A stretch of 64,000 nt of DNA from Phoronis australis (Eukaryota; Phoronida; Phoronidae): NCBI GenBank assembly GCA_002633005.1, contig NMRA01000228.1, positions 170,194 to 234,193 of the forward strand. The letters are read 5' to 3'. The position numbers were made by a program, and so were the translations under genes. Of the stretch, positions 54,128-64,000 are shown in pieces. The notes below the pieces were generated by a model. The model saw only the letters and a program-made list of their open reading frames with translations, had not been told where the DNA came from and did not search any database. The stretch's first letter is position 1. The number at the start of each line of letters is the position of its first letter.

Positions 54128-54225
54128 ACAGTCCCTTAGGCCTAACCCTAAGGAAGGCTAGCCCTAACTGTAATAGCCAAGGGAGTGTAGCCCTAACCCT
54201 AAGATTGAGTGGCAGTGGCCCTAAC
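54128..54225. repeat. Telomere-like CCCTAA repeats, interstitial and degenerate
   Basis: CCTTAGGCCTAACCCTAAG, GCCCTAACTG, GTAGCCCTAACCCTAAG and GCCCTAACG are spaced over about 100 bases. TTAGGG is the usual animal telomere unit. The copies are imperfect and interrupted. Confidence 0.6.
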
Positions 54226-54447
54226 GACTAAGATTGAAGGCCAAACTAAAGTGATGTGCAATATTCAAGTCAGACTGTACAATGGTGCAGAAGGAAATGA
54301 CATGCTTGAAACTTTGAGAAGAGAAAATCAGTAAGTTTAGACATTTTTAGAATCTGTGTAAAGAGGCATTCAGAAAACACTAATGTCCAATTGGCTACGA
54401 GTAATTATAAACAATAGCCAAAAATTGAATGTCCGTTTTTTTTTCAG

Positions 54448-57400
54448 ACAAGCCGCCAAAATGGTGCGGATGAATGTTTTGGCCGATGCTTTGAAGAGTA
54501 TTTGCAATGCTGAGAAGCGAGGCAAAAGACAAGTCCTCCTTAGGCCATCTTCAAAAGTTATCACTCGTTTTCTCCAAGTAATGATGAAACACGGTAAGAG
54601 CTCTTTTGTAATGATAGTTAAAACTGCATTTTGTCCATTTTAGCTGTCGATGTTCAATTCAAATATATTTGGAGTTTGAAACCATTAACACATTCATCTG
54701 ATCTTAAGATATTGCGGAATGCAATGGCGGATTTAGAGGGGGGCCATGCTCCCCCCTAAAACTCCCAGATTCCATTCGGCAGTTCGAAAATGCGAACGTC
54801 TGACGGGCAAAATCCTTGCTAATACTCTGCCCTGGCCCCCCTAACTAAAAATCCTGGATCCGCCCCTGGAATGAGGCAGCAACTTGAGTGGCAAACAACA
54901 CGTATGTGTGCCATTTTCAAATCTGCAATGTTAGGGATGCTAACCCCAATATATTCTGAGTCGTCTTTTGAGTCACGGATTTCCATGTTCTTGAAGTTAT
55001 TTTGGAAAGAGTTTTATGTAAGAGTGTAAATCGCGTAATTTGATGACTTTTGTTCATTTTTAGCCAGCTTAACTTATCTTAAAAGTATTGTCTCAACTAT
55101 TGTCGAACTATAGGATTTCTTGACATTTTTTGTTAAACTTGTGTCTGGCAGGTACTCCAACAGTTTCACTTCCCTGAATGAAAAAGTTATAATGAGTCCC
55201 ATCAAGCACCAACTAGTTCAAGCTGATGTCGTAAACTCAAATTGAGTTAGCAGCTGAGACTCTTTCCATTGAAACATTCAGGCATTTGTGTAATTAAGAG
55301 CACAGACTAGCAGAAATAAATAAGCACAACAAAGTCTTAAACCAAAAACAAAGCAATGCAATGGTGGTGCTTCCATTAAGTTATGGGTTACACCGATCAG
55401 GTGTGAGTCCAAGTTTGCACTTGATTACACTATTATTTGAGCTACAAACTCACCTTATGCAGGGCTTGGAATTTTCCGCGGAAACGCGGATTTCCGCTTT
55501 TTTCAAATGTTCTGTCCGCGCATTTTATTATATTTCCGCGTAAAAAAAAATCGGATTTGATATAAAATCTCCACAGCAAATTGCTTTCTTACCGCGGCGT
55601 TGCAGACGACGTTCACCTCGAAAAGCGGAAGTTGCTCTTTATGTTTCGGAGGAAAGTAAATTGTCAACATTGCCGGGGCATCTGGGATAGCGTGGTGGGA
55701 TTTTCAATGGCGTCTTGTGTTATTGTAAACCGCGGCGACAAATACTACTGCTCTGCAGCCAAAAATGTGTGGGTTGAGAGTGGACGGACGAGCTAAAAGG
55801 ATGCTGACGCATGCTACTGATGGTAGTAAGGTTTTTTTTAGTCCTACCGATTTTTGTTGGTTCACATCGACTATTTCAAGGGTGGGTAGCGCGCATGTTT
55901 TGGGCCGTAAAAGTTTCCGCGTTTTTTGTCATTGGTCATTCCAAGCCCTGCTTATGTGACTTCAAGTTTTATAATTTAGAGGATTGCTTTGCAATTGATG
56001 AACATTTTCGACTGTTGGTGATATATGTGGTATTAGTGTTTTCCCTGATTATGGTTTCCACGTAAAACCGAAGCGTTAACCCTGAACTTTTTCATGTCTG
56101 TGCTCATAATCAGATTGATAATGAACTTAGAGAACTGTTACTGAAACTAACCATAATTTTTATTTTTACAGGCTACATTGGAGAATTTGAAATTATTGAT
56201 GATCACAGAGCTGGAAAAATAGTGGTCAACCTCAATGGCAGACTTAACAAAGTATGTATACCTCTCAGGAGGTGGAAACGATTTCATTGCCACGCCTTTA
56301 AATTCCTGCCATAAACCCCTAATCTCTAATCCCCTGGACAGGCAAAAAACAAACCCCCACATACCGTATTCGCCGTAATAACCGCCCATGCCCCTACAAG
56401 CGCCCCCCATGCGTTTTCAGACTTTGTTAATATATGCGCCCAGTCCATGAACGTGTACGTGTGAAAAAGGCCTTACCTACAGTCCCAAAATTCTACAGTA
56501 ACGTCTTCAATTTATCAATAAAATATCGGACAGTCCTGAAAAAAATCATTGTGCGCAGAATTTGTAGACCACGAGCCACGTCGCTATGTCGGTATTTAGC
56601 CGTGACTATACACTTCAAACTTCAGCCATGCCTCAAAACGAACACAAAAGCTTTGCTGATATTGCGAGGACCAATGGTCGGGCCTTTCAGAACAGAAGTA
56701 GTGTACTTGTCTATGGGATTGCTTTGTAGATATTTCCCGCTTTCAACAGGAATCCAAATTTCTTTGTACACGTGAAAACCGCGAATCGAAGACTAATAAA
56801 AAGCTTGGCCAGTTTTCAAAGCACGTGGCCAGGAAGCGCGTGCTACATACGTGAACCTGTCATCAAAGACATTAGTCGGGAAGTATCCATTCATGAAACG
56901 GGTAGCATAGCATCGGCAAGAAATGAATATTGGCACTAATTTCCGACAGGTTCTAATATTACAAAAAATGTTTGCGTTATTTTTAAGATGAATTGTTTGA
57001 TTAACCATAATTGGTGTTTTTAAGCCAAATATCCGATAAAATGACTACTGACAGTGAATGCTTACTCACCCTTACACCGAAAAATAACTGGCAGATAGAC
57101 TGCTTGTGCAAATTTCTTTAGACAGGCCTACAATGCACATCTCAGTAGCTCATTAGATTTGTTGCGTGGCTCTAGCCAAAAGACGGTCTCTGCTCTGGCA
57201 AATGAACTTTGGTGACACACACTCGCTCGCTTACTCACAAACGCAGGCAACTTCAAAACAAACGTCACATGACAACAACATGTGTGTTCGTCCAGACAGG
57301 GAATCGTACCTGAAAATTGGAGGCATGGCCATGGAATCGTTTCTATCCCCTGCCTGTGTTTGTTGTCAAAAATTCCTATCGCGTGTATTATCGGGTCCGT

Positions 57401-58421
57401 TGCAATGCACTCGTGATAACACAAGATTATGGGAAGTCATCGTTAGATATTTCCATGCATTCATGACAGTCATTGAGACGGCCACTTTTAAAAAATAACT
57501 GCGTGTACAGCAGGGCCAAGAGAAAAAAGACAGCATGTCTTAAAACAAAATGATGGCTTAACGAAGAATTTTAACATTAATGATTGAAGAATTTTATTGA
57601 AACCTACAATTCATTGGTTCAATTTGATAAATATTCAGATCGAGATCACAGACTGTTACTCACTGTCACACTGATGATCGGCAAATGCTGGCAGCCATGT
57701 TTTTCGGGCAGGAATATTTCCCATTCCTGTGTCGTCAGGGTGACCTCATATGGAATCCCTGCAGTGGCAAGTGTCAATCTCGCAAATTTGAACCCCCACA
57801 TTTCATATCCTAGACGAGTCCTTGCCTGCAATGTGGAGACCAGGGTCAACTTGACAAAAAATTAGTTGGAGGCTAGGGGTTAAAGCTTTCTTAATAGTAG
57901 AAGTGGAGAAATGGGAGAGTCTTAAACAGTTTTTGTGCTTAATGAGTTGATGTGATGTGAAATCAGTGCCCATTGCAGCTATGGTGTTATAATCACTAAG
58001 GCATAGACAGATTTGATCTTTGGTAAAGTGAACAGGTGTATCATGTAAACAGAGTGTAAGGAGGTTTCCTTCCCAAACGCTGAGTGGAGTTGGGACCAGT
58101 GTTCTCTATGACCTATTTTGATATATTGCTATGTCCCGTTTCGCTGTTCTTGTGAAATGTCGGAGACGTTCGAGTTTTCAGGTTTGTTGATGTTTATGCA
58201 CTTCAGACACATTTGGGTTTTCAGGTGTTGAGAACACTGGTTAGGGCTTGGAGTATTTTGGATAGAGATTCATAAATATGTTGCTGTGTATCTTGTTGTA
58301 ATTTGCTTAAATTCAAGTCATTTTTTTCTTGACAGTGTGGTGTTATTAGCCCAAGGTTTGACGTTGCTTTGAGGGACATGGAGAAGTGGTTAACAAATCT
58401 ACTGCCTTCGCGGCAGTTCGG
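54448..58421 (+). CDS. RPS15A: Ribosomal protein S15a (uS8), residues 1-99; last exon not in window
   Basis: Coding exons: 54448-54593 (ATG at 54461, context AAAATGG), 56172-56251 and 58336-58421. All are AG/GT and in phase (1 then 0 then 2). The protein begins [20 protein letters not shown] and continues through [20 protein letters not shown] to NLLPSRQFG, nearly identical to RPS15A of other animals, a 130-residue protein of the small ribosomal subunit. Exon 4 ends with GG of a split Gly codon. The remaining about 30 residues (family end KILGFFF) were sought on + up to 64000 and not found. The last intron therefore exceeds 5.5 kb or the exon is lost in assembly; a single N lies at 58696. The first exon is noncoding (about 50916-50936). 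Confidence 0.96.
54722..54868. mobile_element. 147-bp MITE with CARTGGCGGAT / GATCCGCCCCTG ends
   Basis: Starts CAATGGCGGATTTAGAGGGG and ends AATCCTGGATCCGCCCCTG, imperfect inverted ends. GAATG occurs on both sides (54717-54721 and 54869-54873). It lies in RPS15A intron 2. The terminus class recurs at 50100 and 63469. Confidence 0.75.
55460..55950 (+). mobile_element. DNA element with CAGGGCTTGGAAT ends, copy 3 (variant subfamily)
   Basis: 491 bp with exact inverted ends CAGGGCTTGGAAT and ATTCCAAGCCCTG, and CTTATG on both sides (55454-55459 and 55951-55956). After the left end come CCGCGGAAACGCGG and ATTTCCGC, in place of CCTCTTTAAAGAGG and ATTTCCTC of the other copies. The right end GTCATTGGTCATTCC is shared. 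Interior about 300 bp longer than copies 1 and 2, with no recognisable protein. It lies in RPS15A intron 2. Confidence 0.85.
56252..58335. other. RPS15A intron 3
   Basis: A 2-kb intron. At about 56363-56412 is a transposon-like terminus (ACCGTATTCGCCGTAATAAC, then CGCCCATGCCCC). Its partner end was not found. No snoRNA with good C and D boxes was recognised. Confidence 0.45.
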
Positions 58422-59798
58422 GTAAGTCTACCGTAATTAATGCCAGTGTAATTACATGTGTAAAAATAATGCTGCAGAGTTTTGTATGTTTTTGTAATGC
58501 CTGTCAGGGAATGGTTTATTGCTAGCACTCTTGAATGGGGATTTTATGCTAATTTATTGTCTCTAATAGCAAGTGAGAAATACAGCTGCTGCAATGTCAA
58601 TGAAAAGTAGTGTGTTGTTCAATATTTGTAAGAACGAGTGGTGCCTAAAATGGCCTGATGTCACAATTTGTGTACATGCACTTAATCAGTTTAAANAAAA
58701 CAAATGAATAATACGAATTGAAAGCGCAGTGGCTGAATAATTTAATGGCATAACTTTCAAAATCCATTTTTAAATTTGTACGCTTTGAATTTGTGAGGCA
58801 AAAACGGCTATTTTTCAGGTTTTCACTGAAGCCATTTTCGGCCAAATTTGGCACTCTGTAGCAGCCATAAAGCACCTTTCCTGAAATTGACTTTATAATA
58901 ATTTGTTTAGTCATTCCCAACCTGTTCATAATCTAAAATAAAAAATCTTGCCTCTAATGTAATTTTTGCGTACGAAGCATTACACGAACTGCACTTCGTC
59001 CCTTTGCATGTCCTCAGTTGCCTCTGCTGCCAATAGGGGGCTCTTGGAACATATAATTAGCTTGCGAAACACGACATAAAAACCTTGTATTTTGGAGAAA
59101 AGGCAGACAGCATTATTAATTTCCATTCTCTGAAAACGGCATTGATGATGATTGCTTATTACAAAAAATATGTAACGTAAATCAACTGGCATGCGTGGTT
59201 CTAAATGATAGATGGCGCTGCTTTTGTTTACGACGTAGAGACTGAAGACGCATCTAGAATAAGAGCAGTAACACGAGGACCTTGCTATAATTCAAGACTT
59301 CGCAAGATATTGCCCTGCATTTTAAATGAGAACACGTGGTTTTGGATAAATTTTAGAGAGGTTCTAGTGTTACTGCACTCACCCCTGCCTTGTTTTCTAT
59401 CTGCCTTGTTCGTGCCACAGGCAAAGGAAGGCACCCAAGGTGGATATGACCCCCTAGTTTTCAGTGCAAAAAATCATTCAACTTGTCAATAGTCATTGTA
59501 ACTTTGGGTTCATATTGTAATGTCCTGCTGGTTTCTACAAATTTTAGTCGCCACCAGTCGCCAGAAATCTGGTGTTCCCTCCACACACCGGGCACCCTAA
59601 CGCCGAATATTTCTGTCAGTGTGATCATCAGTGGTATAAAAAGGTACACATTCACAGTCAATAGAAAATAATTCGCGAGAGACAATTTTATTAATGGCTC
59701 ATTCATGACAGACATGAAGTAAACAGAAGTAACGGTCTCGACTTCATATATCACACATCTTTGACTGGTATGCTACAAAACTAGGCTAGACGTTGAGC
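58422..59798. other. RPS15A intron 4, first part
   Basis: No exon recognised. A single N at 58696 has no duplicated flank. Nothing else seen. Confidence 0.4.
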
Positions 59799-60673
59799 TC
59801 ATTTACCGGCCACTTCATTCAGTAACTCTAACGATATAACAGCATCTTCAGCAGAAATTGCATCGTCATAAACATTGCTGCAGACAACCTCTAAAAAATC
59901 CACCAATATGCGATTCACTTGCTTTCACAGGTAAACGCTTTAGCAGTGGGTTCTCGTAATGGCACTTCCGAGGGTGAACGTTTTTACCTGACTTATCTCC
60001 TTCATCGAATATGTTCGTCAGAAAGTTCTTAACCTTTGCTGAAAATCTTACTTGACACTTTACCTTTTTTCAATGCCTAACGTATTGCTTCAGTATTCGT
60101 CTCATCCAAATAGTACTCTGAGGCTGCCTCAAATGACGCTCCGGTTCTTGCATCTGAAAGCATTTCTGACAACTGTCGTGCGATGTGGTCATACGTGGTT
60201 TCCCTCTGTAAATGTTCAGTGTGGTTACCCACAACCAAATGCTGACCTAGTTCTGCGTCTGTAGCAAAAAAATCGAGTAACCTTGCTGGGTACAAGGGAA
60301 CTTTGTTGGGGCTCTTCACTAGATACTCTTGGTGTTGAAAATCCGCCATGTCTAGAGATGTTAGTGTATTTTAGAGAAATAGGTTTCCCATTTCCTCAGT
60401 AATTGTACGGAACTTGCCGTCACCTACATGGAATGATTTCCACACGCGAATTCCTTGGGTGGAATAGTGGGAATTTGGGAATGTGCTTATACCAGGAATT
60501 GAGTATTTTGGAAAAGACTTTGTTGCATTGGCTGAACATGCATACACATAACATCCCTTCGCACGGCCTCTGGATAGTAATGCTTCTTTTAAATCCAGAA
60601 ACTTTATGATATTGTTACCTTCGGCTACAAAGTACTTTGCATGTTGTTTGAGTGGAGCGATCTTGCGATTTCA
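59799..60673 (-). pseudogene. Decayed ORF of unknown family, with stops and frameshifts
   Basis: On the - strand a frame runs from 60670 to 60077 with a single internal stop (60373-60371). It reads as real protein: LKQHAKYFVAEGNN, SFPKYSIPGISTFPNSHYST, GIRVWKSFHVGDGKFRTI, then MADFQHQEYLVKSPNKVPLY and a helical tail. It goes on in a second frame (60039-59866; NFLTNIFDEGDKSGKNV, LPVKASES) and a third (about 59900-59799; DFLEVVCSNVYDDAI). No splice sites fit the frame changes, so I read it as a degraded gene or transposon ORF. I do not recognise the family. A functional short protein of 90 residues from 60349 to 60077 cannot be excluded. Confidence 0.55.
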
Positions 60674-62090
60674 GAGATCTTTTCCATTCTGACTTTCACT
60701 AAAGTCATATCTCGAAACAGAAAAGCCGGAAGAATTTGACAAGGCTGCTACGTTCATGAGGAGAGGAGCAGAGTGGTAACATCCAGCATTACCTGACTCT
60801 TCCATGACTGGTCCTGTTCAGTCAAAAATTCCCCGACTCTGGGTAGTACGAGTGCATACTCTGGCACAGGCTTTTTGAGGTAGTTTCCTGTATCTCAAAT
60901 GTTCAGTGGTGTCTTTGACATAACTCACTAAAGCACAGAGCTTTTGTGATCAGATTTTTTGCAGAATAAACTCTAAAGGAACATGAAGGCCCATCGACAT
61001 CGTTCGCCATTTTGTCTTTTTAAAATGCACTTGCTTCTCTCAAAACCAGTCATTACAAATATAAATTCTTACTTGTTTAATCTTAAAGGCATTTATTTCC
61101 ATTTAAAATTTCTACAGAGTGTTTAAATTAACCTGATAATGTAAAAGAAATGAAAGAATACAAGAGGGTTACACGTACATTTTTATATATCCTCAAGCTT
61201 AACTTCAACTGACTCCCTCAGTGGGCAAAGCTCATCGGGTTCAGGTTTGATACTAGCCGCGTAATAAACCCGGAAAACATCTTGTTTTCATTTGAAAGAG
61301 TTTAGACTTGGTTTCTATAACTATTTAAAGCAGACTTCTTGCCTAAAAGTTTGTTCAAATGGTCTGTAAACTCTGCTTGACATTTCCAAACTATGAAATA
61401 GACAGTTTTGCAAGACAATTTTCACTAAGGTGCAAAGTTGAGGCAAGATTTTTTATTGCTCAGTCATCAAGACTAACTCTTTAACTGTATGTTCAAAACG
61501 TCACATAAGGCTACAAGGTGTTTTATGGCAGTAAGAAGGTCACAAAAATGGCCACTAAAATTAGTCCCAAAAAGTGGTCTGACGATTATCTCCCCTGTCT
61601 AGCAAAAGATGTCAGATTTTAATGAATGGTACAGAATTATGTACAGTAAACGTTGGTTATTTCAGCCACCAAAATATAGCTTTTGATCTATTTTGTACGT
61701 TACTCATTTTTGTTGCTGAAAACATGCGATTTTTGAGACGGCTAATATGCCCAATTGTGGCAATTTGTGTTATCATGCTCCAGCGGCGAAATTAGGGGTC
61801 ATTGAGTGCATAAAATTTGGCATTTGGGTTTATGTTAGGATACCTACCCATGTACAAAAAATGAAGTTGTTTTAAATTTTGACGTATAGACTGATTTTTG
61901 AAAATCTACTGGTTTTTATATGGACTGTCTCTTAAATTTTCAGCATTATAGTACTGATAAGTATACGTAATAAACTTGGGAATATTAGGTATATTTTTGT
62001 GGCATCTCTGTAAATGTACTGTTTGGCTAGTAAGAATAAATAAAATAGTGTCTTCTTGAGTACAAGAATAACAGGTTTGTAAGACAGACG
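60674..62090. other. Stretch without a recognised gene
   Basis: AT-rich sequence. No exon, RNA gene or clear repeat seen. Confidence 0.4.
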
Positions 62091-62404
62091 GCTGGTTGGG
62101 AAGCTGAATGCGATACCTCGCTGGTTCCCTATGTGCCACTAGGTGGCCAGTAGCCAGCACGCGGGTATCGCTTAATTTTCCTCCGCTGGTTCCCTGCGTG
62201 CTTAGCCCAGCCACCCCGCAGGTATCGCGCAGTGGCACGAGCTTTGGCATTGGTCATTGGTTAGCTTCACAACACCGTGAAAAAATGGCGGACTGTGGAC
62301 GATTTTTAGCGTTGTCATGCAAGTGGCGTCGCAGCAACTATTTCGTTTCTGCAGTGATGTTTAATAGCCGCATGCTTGAATTAAGCGCAATGCATGTGCA
62401 ATAA
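62091..62404 (+). promoter_or_regulatory. GC-rich, CCAAT-containing patch before an ATGGCGG start
   Basis: CG-rich compared with surroundings. Repeated modules include CGCTGGTTCCCT (twice), GGTATCGC (twice) and its inverse GCGATACC. ATTGGTCATTGGTTAG holds two inverted CCAAT boxes, 20-40 bases before AAAATGGCGGACTGTGGACG (ATG at 62285). A 39-codon frame follows to TAA at about 62402. This has the look of a housekeeping promoter and first exon, but no second exon was found in the window. Confidence 0.35.
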
Positions 62405-64000
62405 ACACATCTGGTCGATTTAACCGATGTGTTATTCATACTGTATGAATACAGGACACTATCGTAAACAAGTCATCGACAGTAGAAAGGTGCATTCCGA
62501 AAAAGCTTCACATTTCCTAAACATTATTTTAAGCACCAATTTGCCTGTACAACAGACCACGTTTACACTTCAGTCCATCAGTCATGACAGCATCTATGAT
62601 GCCAGTTTGCTTGCGTAAAATTTGTGCCTCCGATCCCCAAGTTACTATTAAACCGTAAAGGTTGATTCAAAGTCTTTTTTACTCGTAAGAATTATTTTCT
62701 TATAGAAAGATGTCATACTTGCAAATACGTCGCGCCAGTATAGGAATGATCAATTAGAGATAACTTCGACTTATTTCTCCAAACGAAGCAAACGGACGGG
62801 TAGAGTATAGTAACTGACCACTTAGCTAGACGCAGGGCTTTCAAAGTATCTACTGGCCATTGCGAGTTTTAAAGTTTTGTGTAGTAAACTAGGCCATACT
62901 TTCGTTTAATTTTATCATTACGAGCCGGCTTCCATGATACAAATCTAAAGAATATCTTCAATTCATCCAAACTTTCACTGGTGGGGTTGGTGAACTTTAA
63001 GGAGAATGCCACCCAAAAAACCTATGTTGTATCAATTTAGATCGAGTAGTTCTATTCGATAACGGCACGTACAGTTGCGTTACCTGACGGCAAACGGAGG
63101 GGTTGAAATTATCCAATGACGTCATTGGTTTCACACGCAGTCTGTTCAACAGTTCACAACACAAGTTACTGGTGTCGGCTTATCGCTTGAATTCATCGTT
63201 TAACACCAATAAATCATCAAACTTCGATGTAATATCCTTAAAAATACACCGAGTTCTTATAAAAGCGTGCTGTAACGGATTTATTGGTATTTGGAAACAC
63301 GTACCGTAGCCTACAAAGTTCGGCATGCCAATTTACTAAGGTGCGTAGCAGGAGTTTGGGGTCTGTTCGGAGATAAATTCGAAGTGTTCTTCCGTGAAAT
63401 ACAGACAGGAGAACCTAGATCTGTGTTGTTTAGACTTGTGATTTTTTTAGTTCTAAACACACAGAACAGTGGCGGATCTACGGGGGGGTTCAGGGGTTTT
63501 AAACCCCCCCCCCTCGGCCCAGGACCCAAAAATTAAAAAAAAAACAAAAGCGTCTCCAGCAAAACAAAAAAGGCACTGCCAGCATGTGTAAACCCCAAGT
63601 AAACCAACTTGGAAAAAACTGAGGGGGGGGTTCACTCTGAAAATATAGTTTTTTTGCATTGTGAATTGTTGAGTCTTTGTGGCTCATCGGCAAAACGCGT
63701 GGGGATTTATTGTGCGCGCGCTTTCGTCGACACTTCTGAAGTAGCGAAGCATTTTAGATGGATTCACCGCTGAAAGAGCAGTTCTATAGCTGATTTCTTT
63801 AGGTAACTAGCTTCTTTACTCTAAGATATATTTTGATTTGATTAGGGAAATACTGCGGTGTCGCAACCATGATATTCAGGCGAATTGACGTGCAACGTTT
63901 TTACCTTATCTGTCATGCCGTGTCATTCTATTACACTCCACACGTTTGTTTGTAACTGATGTATAGTAAAGTTGTCTTGCGCAATATCATACAGTGTACA
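62405..64000. other. Stretch without a recognised gene; transposon terminus at 63469
   Basis: CAGTGGCGGATCTACGGGGGG at 63469 is the same terminus class as 50100 and 54722. It is followed by G- and C-runs (63483-63522) that can pair, and by an A run. No partner end or coding exon was recognised before the window ends. Confidence 0.45.

Larger units (their letters stand above)
50937..54447. other. RPS15A intron 1
   Basis: A 3.5-kb intron holding the 698-bp foldback element (52049-52746), a dispersed AAACTGGTTCTC motif (53816-53846) and telomere-like repeats (54128-54225). The rest, including GC-richer 51590-51960, shows no gene I can support. Confidence 0.55.

Noticed and set aside
57940-58090. 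C/D snoRNA in RPS15A intron 3 (GTGATGT and CTGA)
   Set aside because: Box C is imperfect, the spacing is too long and there is no terminal stem.
59205-59492. 95-codon open frame on +
   Set aside because: No splice context, no recognisable domain and composition like its surroundings.

Overview
The window is a piece of an AT-rich, intron-rich animal genome. It carries multi-exon genes with GT/AG introns of about 0.2 to 4 kb, a mitochondrial Rho GTPase (Miro), ribosomal protein S15a, LINE and DNA-transposon remnants, and many minisatellites. I read it as an invertebrate, probably a marine bilaterian. The sequence alone does not let me name the phylum. Four single N characters (6457, 38613, 50665, 58696) sit in a draft assembly. 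Two of them are flanked by duplicated sequence and look like unmerged contig overlaps.

Layout. (1) 673-1555, + strand: last three coding exons of an unrecognised coiled-coil protein. (2) 4622-24178, - strand: a complete 19-exon Miro/RHOT gene (615 aa, tail-anchored, two GTPase domains and two EF-hands), converging on gene 1. Its introns hold minisatellites, a 1.25-kb DNA element and an array of four in-frame 3' splice sites at exon 10. (3) 24179-33807: no convincing gene, but a palindromic MITE-like element and a 5'-truncated CR1/Jockey-group LINE (- strand). (4) 33808-45564, + strand: an eight-exon seven-bladed WD40 protein of 389 aa, with one exon present twice, most likely by an assembly overlap. 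One intron holds a TTAA-flanked foldback element with another insertion inside it. (5) 45565-50900: intergenic, repeats only. (6) 50916 to beyond 58421, + strand: ribosomal protein S15a with a TOP-type noncoding first exon. Its last coding exon is not in the window. Its first intron carries a 698-bp near-perfect palindrome with an 8-bp target-site duplication. (7) 58422-64000: a decayed, stop-interrupted ORF of unknown family on the - strand, a promoter-like GC-rich patch near 62.1-62.3 kb, and more transposon ends.

The genes are unrelated housekeeping or orphan functions: Miro links mitochondria to motors, RPS15A is a 40S subunit protein, and the WD40 protein is of unknown role. The unusual biology lies in the non-coding architecture. 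The points of most interest are the Miro exon-10 splice-acceptor array, a small DNA-transposon family whose subterminal hairpin changes in concert between copies, and two long foldback elements with clear target-site duplications.
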